Shown here piece by piece: positions 35,479 through 47,819 of a stretch of 64,000 nucleotides of DNA (within the stretch, counting starts at the first letter, position 1; each line of letters begins with the position of its first letter). The notes beneath the pieces were generated by a model. The model saw only the letters and a list, made by a program, of their open reading frames with translations. It was not told the origin of the DNA and did no database searches. The stretch is from Morella rubra. Its lineage: Eukaryota; Streptophyta; Magnoliopsida; Fagales; Myricaceae. The stretch covers positions 1,642,187 to 1,706,186 of the forward strand of contig CM025850.1 of NCBI GenBank assembly GCA_003952965.2. Reading direction: 5' to 3'. Position numbers and translations under genes: made by a program.

Positions 35479-38400
35479 ATGTCGAACAAGTCTTTGCCTT
35501 ACTCCATGAAAGATGTTCATTACGACAACGCCAAGTTCCGCCAGCGATCCTTCTTCAAGGTTTGATATCGAATTTGATTCTTTCTTGGAATTTTTGCATT
35601 TGGTTTGAGAGGGTTCACGTAAAGACGATTATATTTTTAGCGAATTGGGACTTTATGGTGTGGTAGTGTTTTTTCTTTCTTCTGAATTTTTATGGCGTGT
35701 TAGTTACTCTATGACTTGAAGGTTAGTTCAAGTTTTGGTTTTTGAATTATGTGCGTACGTCTTAAAACGTGGGTGTGTATATTGCACTCATTGGAAGATG
35801 CTTTAAGCTTTTGTATATTGGATCCTTGTCAACCGCATCGGAACATTGAGGCTGCTTACTTGTTTCAATTCTTTGCTAATGTTTTCGACTTGGGAACAGT
35901 ATTTTACAGATTATTAGGTCTTAAGGCTTCTGTAGGGAAGAGTAAGATGGGGTCTATGGGCTCTGTTTCTGCTATCACGTTGTTGAGACTATTGACTATA
36001 ATGACTCTTTAGCTACGTAAAGCACCATCTCAACTAGTTGGTGGCTACAGAGTCTCATTGAAAGTTCCTGGCATGATACTCTACCTCTTTTCTTTCTGTT
36101 TTGCTGTGACATGTTGGGCTTTCGATTTCACTTCAAAATTCGAACCGCTGTTTGTTGTTGTGCTTTCAAATTTCAGTTAAAAAGTCTAAAACCCTCAAAA
36201 GAAGGGAGAAGAAGAAGAAGAAGAAAAGATCAAGATTTTTTATTGCTAAAACTTTTTAGAGCTATTATAGAAGCTGTATTCTTTTAAGGAAAAGAACATT
36301 TAGAAAAGCAAATGTTTCAAGTTAATATAAAGCGCATACAGATCGAATTGCAGGATAATGTAGGAAATCAATTCTTTACATTCCCAATCAACAACCTTAG
36401 GCATGATAACAATTGAAATACACCATAAATCAAGCACAAAAAAGGGCTAAAATCACAGATACAATTCCCACATTAATTTAGAATCTCTTAGCCTTGCGAT
36501 ACTCCTTTATCTGCACTTCTTTCTATATTGTCCTTCAACATTTGTGATGTTATGCCAATGAGCTCTTGCTGAAATGGCACCTCCTTCCCTTAAGAATAGT
36601 GTAGCCACTAAAGTTTTGGATTAAGACTACTCAGGCTTGTATGGTACTTACCGGTAAAGAAAGAGTAATCGTTTGTTGGATCAGTAGCTTGTCAAAGACG
36701 ATATTATATTGCTCTGAAAATGACAGTTATCTTATTTTGTTCTCCAGGTTATTACTCAGACGCTGTTCACCAGTAAAGTAAAGCGCAATTGTCAAAGTTG
36801 TAGTACAGGGAAATTCTTAGCGTTACTATTGATCTTTGGTTTAGCATATCTTCTGTTTACGCATACAAGTCCAGCTCATTCTGCAACTGATAGACTAGGT
36901 GTTAAGAATAAAGAAGGAAACATCACTACATATGGTGGCAGCAGATTGGGGAAATTGTTGAGGAAACCACCAAGGCTTCCACCCCGATTACCACCTGATG
37001 AGAAAGTTAGAAATAGTAGCCTTAGTCTTGAGAGGGAGAAGCCAAATGCTGGGTCAAAATGGACAGCTCGGCAACAAAGTGTTAAGGAGGCTTTTATCCA
37101 TGCATGGTCTGGTTACAAAAAATATGCGATGGGTTCTGATGAACTAATGCCACTGAGCAAACAGGGAGTTGATGGGTTAGGAGGTCTTGGTGCTACCATT
37201 GTAGATGCTCTTGACACCGCCATGATAATGGGTGTTGATGAAGTAGTCTCTGAAGCAGGCTCATGGATTGAGGTAAATCTTTTAGATAGGATTACTCATA
37301 AAGGCCAAGTCAATTTGTTTGAAACTACAATACGTGTTTTGGGTGGTCTTTTATGTGCATATCATTTAAGTGTCCGGGAAGAAGGGATCAACTTGGCACA
37401 TACAGGACCTAAACCAGCTGTTTATCTAGAAACTGCTAAGAACTTGGCTGATCGTCTCCTAACTGCTTTTACTTCAAGCCCAACTCCTATTCCCTTCAGC
37501 GACGTTGTTCTGCATGATCCCTCAGCACATCCAGCTCCTGATGGACTGAGCAGTACTTCAGAGGTTTCCACTTTACAACTTGAGTTCAATTATCTCAGTG
37601 CTGTTTCTGGAGATCCAAAGTACAGCATGGAAGCCATGAAGGTCTTGGAACATATGAAGACTCTGCCAAAGGTTGAAGGATTGGTTCCTATCTTCATTAG
37701 GTATAGACCCTTCATACTACTTTTCTTTTGGAAAACTACACTTCCCAAGTTACGATATCAATTTGCAATGTAGCTCAAAACTACTGATTTCATCACCTAG
37801 TCTCCCAGACCACAACAGTGTGCAAGGTACCCACTCTAGGACTTTGAAATGTCCAATGTCCAAAGAAATAGATTTTAGTGTATTTAAAGGTACTAGAGGG
37901 GACATATTACAAGCAGAGTGGTAGTCTGGGGGATTGGATGACCAAATGGCTCTTTGGAAGTGACCTGACAAAAGGAAGGATTTCTTCTTCTTTTTGTGTG
38001 TCTGCGACTTATCTCTTTCTTCTTTGAGTGAGAAAGGGGGGGGGGGGATTACCGGTAGACGCCTCATTCGCATTTACTTGGGAAGAAACTGCAGCTGTTT
38101 TTATAAACAATGAGCTGCCTCATTTAGGGGTTTTTCTTTACCATGGAAAGGTCATGCCCTTTTATTCAAGAAATGGTTTAATGAAGTTACTCTCCTTTAC
38201 TTACCCAAAAGAAAAAAGCTACTCTCCTTTATGGTCAAACTGCTTCCCCTTTATTTTATAATTTAATCATGTCTTCTTCTTTTTTACACTCAATTTTTGT
38301 AGTTTGTTCTTACTGAATGCAGCCCTCGCACTGGTGAATTTAGTGGAGAAAATTTAAGGCTAGGATCTCGTGGTGACAGTTACTATGAGTACCTACTCAA

Positions 38401-41400
38401 AGTTTGGCTTCAGCAGGGAACAAAAAGAGATGGTAATTTTACATATCTCCATGACATGTATCAGGAAGCAATGAAGGGTGTTAGACACCTTCTTGTTAGG
38501 AAATCAATCCCGAATGGATTGGTTTTTGTTGGTGAATTACCTTCTGGAGCAAAGGTGCCTTTAGTCCAAAAATGGATCACCTGGTACGTGATAATTTTCT
38601 ATCTGAGCTTCACCTGACGGACATTTACCTGTCTTTCTTAGGCTTGCTTACCATATTCAATGAAGTTCAATAAGTAAAAGAATGTCTCAGGAATTGGAAA
38701 TTGCTGATGTTGCTTCATACCGGTGGTACTTTTTTTCTTGGGAATAATACACTTTGCACTCTCATCTTTTATTTTTGTGACAATGGGGCTTTGAAGTTTT
38801 GATTCTCATCGATTTACACCCTCAGTTGAAATTAACCTTTAAAATAGACGGAAAATTGGACAGAGGGTGCAAATTGACAGTAGGCATCACCCTCGTGAGA
38901 GGCACACACTCATTTCCCATGAGTTTTGACTGCGGAGGAAGGGTGCAAATCGATGAAAATCAAAACTTCAGAGACTCAATATCATGAAAATAGAAGATGA
39001 GGGGTGCAAAGTATCCATACCCCTAAACTTTAGGGATGCAAAGTATATTTTTCCCTTTTTTCTTTATTACCACAAGTTGCTACATGTTGGTTGGTATAAT
39101 GTGATTGGCTCCGATATTTGCTTCAACAAAAGTTTTCGAAAGTCTGTAATTATGGATTGGCATGTAGTGTGACGGCACATTAAGAAGGGATGGAAGTATT
39201 CACTATTTCTTAACCAGCAGAATTCCTGTGCTGACAGCATGGATTTTTACTATTGTGTATGACGAATAATGATATCCTTGCTATTTTTTTCTTTCCTAAG
39301 GCAGGTTGTTGCATTATTATGGTGTCAGAATTTGTTGTCAGCATGCCATATAAAGTTTGGAACTTTTTTTGTTGGATAAAGTTGCTATAGGAGTTATATT
39401 GAAAATGTAGGAACTGTGTTTGCATGATTGGAAATAGAAGTTTTCGCTTCTTTCTCTTTCTCACGTTTCTTCCTTTGCATATTTTTGTTTCTCCACCCTA
39501 TAATCTCCATCACTTTTGTGCCCCACCTACCAATAAAGAAGTCCCTCTGTGCTAGCATCCTAAATCCTGTTGCTTTTGTTGGAAACCGGATTCTTTTCGT
39601 GCATCACTCTTTTCATGTATCACTCTTTTTTTGAAAGTAATCTAGGTTGATGTGGTATGGTCATGTTTGCTAGGTAGATAAGTGATTTTTGTGGTATGTT
39701 TGAGGTAGATTGGAGTTTATTGAATTTTGTGAAAAGTTAGTAAAAATTTTGTAGTATGTTTGGAAGATGTTTGAAAATTGTGAAGTTTTATGGGAGTTGG
39801 TGAAAAAGTGAAGAGAGAGATAATTTGATTGAATTTTTTATGTTTATTTTGATGAAGAGAGATAATTTGATGGGGGAGAGAGAGATGATTTTGAAGTTTT
39901 TTTTATTGTTTTTTTAGATTTCGAAATTACAATAAAAAGAGAGAAAATTGTTGTGGTCCCTTTGATTTGCTGTGAAAACTAAAAAAGCTAAAAGTTTCTA
40001 AACAGAAAGTTATGTTCGCATCTAAAAATTCTTAAAACTTGGAGAATTTTCTAAAATTCTTGATTGCAAACATGCCCTATGTACACCATAAGCTTGTCTT
40101 CCCCACGTGTTTAATGCCTATGAATGGGATGAAGAAATCCAGGCTGCAGGATTAGAATGTCATTGTTTGTTCTGCATGCACCAGTGAGGATATGGTGCGT
40201 TCTTTGTTTCAATGCTACGCAGCACAGGCAATTCACTTCTCTCCAGAACAGTTTGTATGTAAATATATCACTTAGGGCTTTTTTTGTTTTCACGATGCCA
40301 AGTCCTTGGCTTTGAAATTCGCCTTTTCATTTGCAAGTTCTTTATGACATTGAAATGCAATTGTCTGGAAACAATTAAATTGGTCGGATAGATTTATTTT
40401 TCCCCACTTTACAATTTATTTGTATGTATAGTCATATGTACTTGTATTCTGTAGATAGTCAATAGATGTGTGTTTTGATGTTGGAAATACCCTGGGTTGG
40501 AACCATTAGGCCATGAGAAAAGCTTTCACAGGGTTCATTATTATAGTCCTTGATGTGAAATCTTTCACTTGCTTTTACAGGTTTGTTTCTTGTCTGGTAC
40601 TCTTGCACTTGGTGCCACTAAAGGCATTACAAAGGAGAAAGCCATGAAAGACAATTTGCTTGACTTTGAAGACCTGGAGAATCTGAAGCTTGCAGAGGAT
40701 CTGGCTAAAACATGTTTTGAGATGTATTCAGTTACTTCTACTGGTCTTGCTCCAGAAATTTCATACTTCCATACTGAGGTTAGTAGGATATGTATGGTGT
40801 TCAAAGTAGGGATTGATGATAAGTGTCCATATGCGCACCAGATTCAGTTATTAATATTATACTGCTATTGTCCTTTGTTTATACTGGTGCTGTTTTTTCC
40901 TTGTAATTTTACCTTCGTACTTTTGTTTTCCTTGTGTCTATGTTCTTCATCTATTTGACATCTTGCTCTGATTGAGGCAGGAATTTTCTGAAGGAGGACT
41001 AGATGGTGGGAACAAAGATTCAAAATACAGAGATGACATAATAATCAAATATCCTGATCGTCACAATCTTTTGCGTCCTGAAACTGTAGAGTCATTGTTC
41101 GTCTTGTTTCGCATCACAGAAGACCCAAAGTACGTTTTCTTGATTTTTATAATTGCTATTTTGGGTTGTCCAAAACTGACTTACAAACTGACACACACGT
41201 GGGGAGGGATGTTCCCATCCAAATTATGCTGCTTTGGATTAAATTATCAAACTAATGAATGCTGCAGATACCGAGAATGGGGTTGGCAGATCTTCGAAGC
41301 ATTTGAGAAATACACAAGAGTCGATACTGGGGGATACAGTTCTCTGGACGATGTTACCACTATTCCCCCTCATAGAAGAGACAAGATGGAGACCTTCTTT

Positions 41401-41526
41401 TTGGGCGAGACACTGAAGTATTTGTACTTGTTGTTTGGGGATACCTCTGTTATTCCGTTGGATAAGTTCATTTTTAACACAGAAGCTCATCCATTTCCCA
41501 TAGAAGGCACTACTAAGAGGGAATGA
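35479..41526 (+). CDS. MNS3: Class I alpha-1,2-mannosidase, MNS3-like (GH47)
   Basis: Exons 35479-35559, 36748-37700, 38323-38583, 40581-40778, 40981-41129 and 41268-41526; about 633 residues. Trims mannose from Man9GlcNAc2 on glycoproteins in the early secretory pathway. The N-terminus [17 protein letters not shown] carries the LPYS motif known as the cis-Golgi retention signal of Arabidopsis MNS3. A single anchor lies at about 50-66, making it type II. GH47 blocks are in order: [93 protein letters not shown] and [10 protein letters not shown]. Oddity: at the end of exon 3 the conserved lysine-Met-Asp-His-Leu run before VCFL is out of frame, because a poly-A run (about 38568-38572) has five A where six are needed, so the phase of exon 4 does not fit. 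A base-calling error or a real null allele are both possible; everything else looks functional. Confidence 0.88.
39659..40076. mobile_element. MITE-like element in MNS3-like intron 3
   Basis: About 418 bp inside the long third intron. Ends are inverted (ggtcatgtttgc at the left, gcaaacatgcc at the right). The interior, rich in gaagagagagataatttgat-type sequence, is shared with an opposite-orientation copy near 51090-51490. A 3 bp tat flank on both sides may be the target duplication. No coding capacity. Confidence 0.55.
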
Positions 41527-42050
41527 TATGAAGGATGCAGGCGAAGGAAGGCTTTATAATCTGATAAATCGCCAGCACTTCGTAACTGGCACAGAATGGA
41601 ATTCTCCTGGGACAGGCGGGTCTATCTTTTACATGGTCCTGAAAGGGAACGGTCAGATTACGAGGATGTAGGAGGGTCACTTGAGATGTTTCCTTCTCGG
41701 TGCGATGCGTCACCGTGTTCTTCTGCATCACCCATAAAAGCTTAGAGAGCGACAGATCTTCCTGGACTTTCATATACTTGTGGAGAGACTATTAGATGTA
41801 TTATTATAATCAATGTTTTGAGTAATTAGTGAATGGGGTTTTGCCCATCAAAAGTATTGAGCTAAATTACAAAATGTGGAATCTTTTCCTCCAGTTTTTC
41901 GGTGATATTGCTGCCTATTTTGGAGGCCCGAAACCACTGAAAGATGAGAGTCTTAGAGACAGATATTTGCTCCCTAATCATTATATTTTGACTTGAAATT
42001 ACAAAGTTACAAATTGCCGTAACAAATGCATCATTTCCTCTGAATAATCA
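41527..42050. other. Convergent 3' region between MNS3-like and KAT-like genes
   Basis: 524 bp between the two stop codons. It must hold both 3' UTRs and polyadenylation regions. No other gene recognised. Confidence 0.6.
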
Positions 42051-45000
42051 TTAGGTCACATTGAAGTCCATTTTTTCACACTCGTTTGGAAGGAGAAACA
42101 GATGATCACCATCTCGAATGACGTTTATATCATCTATTTCCGCATTCTCTGCATTGATAACCTTTGCTGGTTTGGATCCTCCAAACTTCTCACCTGCAGT
42201 TTCACAGGCCACTGGGGTTACAGCTGAATAAAACTTGAGGAGAAAACCACAATTAAAAAATTGAAATAGGTTTGTCAATCCTTCTCGAGGGCCTAGTTTT
42301 CCTCTCAATTTTTAAGCTGAAAATATAAACAGTCAATTTCAAGTTTATGGGGTCAAAACAATGCTTACCAGCTATTTTCAGCAGTTCCTCGATTGAATCA
42401 GGTAAGATTATTAGTTTCCCAAGCTGCCTCCGTGATGTACCATCCTGTTGAAGCTTCATGTGGATGGTGACTCTCTTCTTCATCAATTTGGTCACTTCTG
42501 TGTCGATAGGACCATTAAATCTGCTTGAGCAGGAGCACGTTGGTTCCTTTTTCTGTTGCGTGTTAAGAGGATGAGGAGCTTGTCTTCTGTGTTTGATTTG
42601 ATTGGACATGCTGTTGTCAGCTGATTCTGGCCCAACTAAATCTATTCTGTGTTCATCTGGTGTCCTATTTTCATAAGATAGTAGAAGGTCAGTTAGTCTC
42701 TTGTTTTCATGCCGTTCAGCTAGCGCTTTCGGTGTCCGTCCTCTGGCATCCTGTTTGTTCACATTTGCTCCTCCTAGTGGAATCTCAACCATCGCAGGAT
42801 GCCCCCGGCAAACGGCAGCATGCAGAGCTATTTGGCCATCCTCGGCCATCAAATTTTCATCTGTTGCAGATTCGGTAGACATTTGACTTCTGCATATTTC
42901 CCTCTGCTCTGCGGTCTCTGACTCGGGGAAATATTTGTCCACTGCTTCCTGCATCGTGGGATCTTGATTTGAGTTGTCTTTACATTCTGCGTTTGACCAG
43001 CTTCCTTGAATGGGTTCTCCACCAAAACAATCTCTGAGGATCTGTGGATCTTTATGCAGATATTCAAAACTTCCTTTCTCTAATTTCTGCAGATGTACAG
43101 CATTGGTTATCCATTGTTGTTTCAGGAAAAGAAGCGAAAAGCTAGTAGTTCTTCCAACTCTAACGGATAGCTAACATTGTTAATACCTGGAAAAGATTGT
43201 CCATAATAATACGCTGAGCTTCCGGATTTGCTTGTATAGCATTCATTAGTGAAGTCCTGTTGAGTCGTAGCATTTGAGAAATCTCAGTGGTCCGAACTGT
43301 GAAAGGTTGTGGTCTATTATATAGGACTCCAAACTCTCCGAACGAATCTCCTGCACTAGCCTTTCCAAGAACCTGTAATTTGAAGGTTGGAATGTGAAGT
43401 CAGATTTACCAATATTGCTTTTTCTTCGTTATAGGCTGTTTAAAGCTATAAATGTTAAGATCAGGACGTACTCTATCACCCCCGTCAACATTGCAGAGGA
43501 AGTCCTGCAACCAGGAATCATTTACAAACAACGTTATTTCAGTAAGCATTCTATAGGAATTGGGTACTGATATAGAAGCTAAAATTGTCTAGCATACCAC
43601 CACGCCTGAGACCAGTATATAGAGATCTGTTGGAGCCTCATTCTGCAGAATTACCTCTTCCTTGGGCGGAAAATACTCGGCCTCAATTTCTGAAACCTTT
43701 TTCAAGACAGTATATTGAATTAGCATCAAATGAAATAAGGATAGGTGTTCTAAGAAAGACACCATAGGTCCATAATTCATGGATTTACCCTATTGCTTAC
43801 AAGCATTGTCTGTAGATATAAGATACTTTCTTAGCTACTAGAGGAAAAGAAGGTGAAGTATTACCAACTGGAACAGGAAGTCATGAGAAACCCCTTGAAA
43901 GAGGTGGGCTTTTTGAACAATGGGGAAGAAGAGATAGTGTGCAATGCTCGAACGAATAGCTTTTGGTAGACCGTTTAAGGCCCCTTGTTGATTCCACCCT
44001 TCTGTTTTGAATTTCAAGCATATATGTGACAACATCTGATCCTGTATGCTAGGAGGCAAGTGATTCCGTGCTGCAAATTCTGAGGCAGCTCGGACTGAAT
44101 CTCTCTGTAGAACCAAAGCGAGATTTTTGTGGTTAGCTTTCCCAGTCCCAGGAAAGGACACTGAACAGTGAACAGTAGAAGTTAATGGTACTGTTACACT
44201 TACGTATGTATACCATTCAGAATGTACTTGGTCTATTATGTTATTTTAGGAGGTTTCAAACAATCTGAGCAATAATGAGCCACAAGTATAGACAACATAC
44301 GAAATTTCTCGTGCGGCTCGTCCAGTGAACAACGAGGTTTGTCATGTTTCCAATGATATAAGACGTCAATCCCAGATTGAACAGCATGTAAAAGATATCA
44401 AAGAGCATCTCTCTGGGGTTTTCAGCATGCAGGTCCCCGTAACCAGTAGTTGTCATTGTCGTGATAGACCAGTAGATAGAAGCTACATATCGGTTCAAGA
44501 GACCATCTTCCTTGAAATTCGGGTTTACTGCGCCAATCCAGGTCTTTTGCGGATCAGGGTATCTGTCTGCAATCAGATAATTTATGCAGCCAGCGAAGTG
44601 TACAGCAAACAGGGTCACCTGAGATCCACGATAATGGTTAACCACAAAAATTTTAAGTGGCTTCGATGACTACGAAAAGAAACAAGTAAAAGTTCGTCGT
44701 GGCTCACAGAAATGAGTTTAAAGCATCGCGTCCAGAAATAGTTGAACCGAATGTCCTTCTCGAGTCTGGAGGAAAGGAAACTTGAAAGTTAGTGTTTAGA
44801 TTCTTTCAAGTTATCAATTGGGAATTGTCAAGAAAACCAGAGCATAAGTTTTTTTTTGGTAGAAGAGTGCGGCGCCTCCATATTTATTGAAATGCTCTCG
44901 TTTATGGCGGAGAAAATACAGTGATCACAAGATCAGAACATAAGATTGAATATAGCAACATACCTTGCAAACAGGGAACTGACTCGTCTGAGACGCCAGA

Positions 45001-45742
45001 GTCTGAGCATGCTGAGTAGTCTAAACCCAAGCTCGCCGCTATGATTTGTGAACAGGAGGCTGATGGACTGAAATGGTGCGGTGGAACAGACGTCGAAAAT
45101 AAACCAGGTAGCTATGTACCTGTAAGTTGGATGGGCTCATATGAAAAGAGTTAAGTGATCTCTTTAAAAGAAACAGAATTGCTGATTCACCTCAAAACTA
45201 AGAATTTTTAATACCAAAGATCTCTACTTTATTCACCTGACAGCAATCTTCTTGGGGTCATCGACAAGAAGATAAGATTGGGCATCTAGATATGCAACGA
45301 AGAAGGTGAGAATAATGTCAACGGCAAAGAAGCCATTGACGGTGTTGTCGATGATGAAGAATGCGTCTTGCTTGTAAGGCAGGAATGCAAATTCGAATGG
45401 GGAAATCCAGGCCGAGTAAATGACTAAAACAACCAGTAACATCTCCCAAGCCCTGAAAACGAAGAAATAGGACCGTTAGAAGCGGCAGCTACAGCATGAA
45501 AATTAAAGAAGTATTTGATACTTTGAATAGTGAACTGTATGCGGCAAAGGTGATCATCACCTATAACGGGGACTGAAAGGCGAAATTATGTATTTTCGGA
45601 GCTTAGTTGCCCGGTTGATTCTAGCTCCAAGGGATGGCAAAAGATGATCATCGGAGAATAAGCTGCTATTTACAGCATTCTCCATATGAAGGTCGGCGAC
45701 ACAGAACCGGTTGAAGAAGTTTCTTGCACCCGAAAACGACAT
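42051..45742 (-). CDS. KAT1: KAT1/KAT2-like inward-rectifying Shaker K+ channel
   Basis: Eleven exons, in transcript order: 45742-45561, 45452-45237, 45119-44964, 44765-44708, 44618-44301, 44104-43865, 43696-43598, 43504-43472, 43372-43187, 43086-42369, 42193-42051. They give 2,349 nt (782 residues), with phase preserved throughout. Voltage-gated plasma-membrane potassium uptake channel; in Arabidopsis KAT1 and KAT2 act in guard cells and phloem. Start [14 protein letters not shown] aligns with the KAT1 start; an in-frame Met 8 codons upstream (45766) is less likely. S1-S6 span about 60-310, with voltage sensor [16 protein letters not shown] (about 168-183) and pore TTTGYGD (260-266). C-linker and cyclic-nucleotide-binding fold lie at about 311-500 ([16 protein letters not shown]). 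A degenerate ankyrin-like stretch lies at about 579-633 ([24 protein letters not shown]). The KHA domain is at about 699-782 (KKRVTIHM to [10 protein letters not shown]). KAT1 and KAT2 cannot be separated by eye; the ankyrin-like insert makes it longer than Arabidopsis KAT1. Confidence 0.93.
44849..44933 (-). mobile_element. Short retroposed LINE-type tail in KAT intron 3
   Basis: 85 bp ending, on the minus strand, in nine A. It is flanked by an 11 bp near-perfect direct repeat (cagagcataag at 44838-44848, cagaacataag at 44934-44944). Poly-A plus target duplication indicates target-primed reverse transcription of a heavily 5'-truncated LINE or similar RNA. Confidence 0.55.
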
Positions 45743-45924
45743 GTGTTGTGTTTCGGAATACCTCAAAAGGCTACAGTAGAAACCTGTTCAAGATCTCACC
45801 CCCGCAGACGTAAGTGACCCCGCCGGGAAGGAATGGGTCGTACTTTGGAGCAGGCCAAACTGATGCTAGTTAGGCGGTAGCTACTGCGTCCTTGTCACCT
45901 TGAGGTTTGTGTGGGCGGGAGATG

Positions 45925-45934
45925 AATATATAGG
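45925..45934 (-). promoter_or_regulatory. Candidate TATA box of the KAT-like gene
   Basis: On the minus strand this reads cctatatatt, about 185 bp upstream of the chosen start codon, a plausible TATA distance given a leader of ordinary length. There is no transcript evidence. Confidence 0.35.
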
Positions 45935-46233
45935 CAGGGGAAGCCCTCTTAAATTGGGGTAAGACGGCTTGGGACCAACTACGCTTTTGTTTGAGAGAGA
46001 TCAAAGTCTCTGTGTGGGCTGATATCACTTACTTATAAAGTTTAATCATCAGCACTTAAGCCCAACTAGGTTATATTAACTAGTCACACTTGCAACTTCT
46101 TATCTATGTGGGACTAACATCTTATCTCTCGTACTTGGATATTAAGAGTTTGAAAAGAAAAGTTGTCTCCAGGGCAAAAGTAGAATCTTCCATTGTGTAT
46201 GAACTTATGAAGATAAAACAAGAAGCAAATGGT

Positions 46234-46411
46234 AGAGCACGAAATATGACAATAGCAGTAAGTGGGGCAGACACGAGACTCTCTGTTATGCAGTTGCAGA
46301 GACGAGTACTCCAACCGAGGCAGAGAGAAAGAGAGAGGAGCACGAAATATGACAATAGCAGTATGTGGAAGACACGAGACTCTCTGTTATGCAGTTGCAG
46401 AGACAGTCCTT
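46234..46411. repeat. Imperfect 103 bp tandem duplication upstream of KAT
   Basis: The unit beginning gagcacgaaatatgacaata occurs at 46235 and 46338, each followed by the shared stretch gacacgagactctctgttat and then GA-rich DNA. The copies differ by small indels. Confidence 0.85.
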
Positions 46412-47477
46412 GAAGCGAGGAAGAGAGAGAGATAGAGAGAGAGCAAAGAAAATGGTAATGGTGCTTGGGGTTAGGTTAATGGTGCTGGTTGTGGTGGTGG
46501 TGGGAAGTCCATCATCTCTTCATGTGAAAGAGCGAATGATATATAGACAAAGCTTTGCGGGATGGATATGGGTGCTAATATCCGGTGTTTTCATTTCAAA
46601 CTCCAAAAATAGACCAGACGACCTTTAGTAGAATCGGCGGAAAAGGCTCGACTCATGGATGCCATGTGGACCAATATGAGGTTTCTTAAGAGGGGTGACA
46701 CTTTCTGCGAAACCCCTCTAATAGACTCAATTGAGTCAATTTTGAAATCTCTTTCTCTCACTCATATCTGCTTCTTAATTAGTTAGGGCCTAAGGCTAGG
46801 ATTTTATGCAAGCATTCAGATCCATACGTCTGAAAATGGGTTCACGCCATATATCCATCCACCTCTCTCTTTCTCTCTGCTTGTTCATGTGTGTATGTTT
46901 GACCCGTTTCGAACCGGCCGACTTATAGTGTTACAGATTTCGCCGACTACTTCTTTTGTGGTCCACATCTGATGAGTAGCCTGTGATCATCTCTTGCTGA
47001 TAGATTCGAAAGTGTTTAAGATAAACGACCTTCTAATTGAATGGTCAAGTTCACTGTCTTCTCTTTCATTGTACAGTAGTAGCTAGTTGTTCATGACATT
47101 CTTTTCGTTCACTCCATGCTCTTTCCCAAATTTGGCAAGATAGACGAATCATGAATTCTTCGAATTTGAGGAAGATGGGGGCCGAATAAAGCACTTTGAG
47201 TTGCTGAAAATAACGAAACTGGGATGAAAGTTGCAGATGGAAGAAATCATCACAAAAACGTAGTTGTTCATTACACACGTGACAAGGAAGCAAGATGCTT
47301 AGAGAGTTTCCTTGGAGACTCCTTCAAAAATCTTTCGGAAAGGATGATGGGAATATGGGATCGAGTTTCGACAGATTTATTCCCACTAGCCGAAACTTAT
47401 CCTTATGTATACTGCAGCAAAAGGATGCCAGGTGAAAAACCAAAGCCAGCAAACTTAGGTTTGTGTAAGGGCACTTG

Positions 47478-47819
47478 TGTTGGGGTCCACACCCATAAGA
47501 TAGACTTAGAATAGAAATAGACTTTGAGTAGAAGTCTACTTGCTCCCCACTTCAAGTTTATCTAGGTTTTCTCTTAGGGTTTCTCTTTGTATCTTTTCCT
47601 ATAAATAGTGGCTTATGTTATAGGAGAAGGGGTGCGTGAGCATTAGGCAGAGAGAGAGGAAGAGAAGGAGGGTGGTGTGACTATTGTATTGGGCGGGGAG
47701 AGTGATTTTCTTAAACGTTCTTAATAAAATTGCTCCGGGGTGGACGTAGGCCGGATTGGGGCCGAACCACGTAAATTCTTGGTGTTCATTCTTTAATTTT
47801 CATGCCGCTTTTCCCGACA
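47478..47819 (+). repeat. LTR 1 of the Copia-like array
   Basis: 5' outer LTR, 342 bp, TG...CA ends, directly followed by the tRNA-type primer-binding site. Confidence 0.85.

Larger units (their letters stand above)
45743..47472. other. KAT upstream region and intergenic DNA
   Basis: Presumed promoter of the KAT-like gene, with a 103 bp-period tandem duplication (46234-46411) in a GA-rich stretch. A 96-codon plus frame at 47224-47514 has no recognisable domain and runs into the LTR element that starts at 47478. No gene supported. Confidence 0.45.

Noticed and set aside
47224-47514. 96-codon plus frame running into the LTR array
   Set aside because: No domain recognised and it extends into the LTR; not enough to claim an interrupted host gene.
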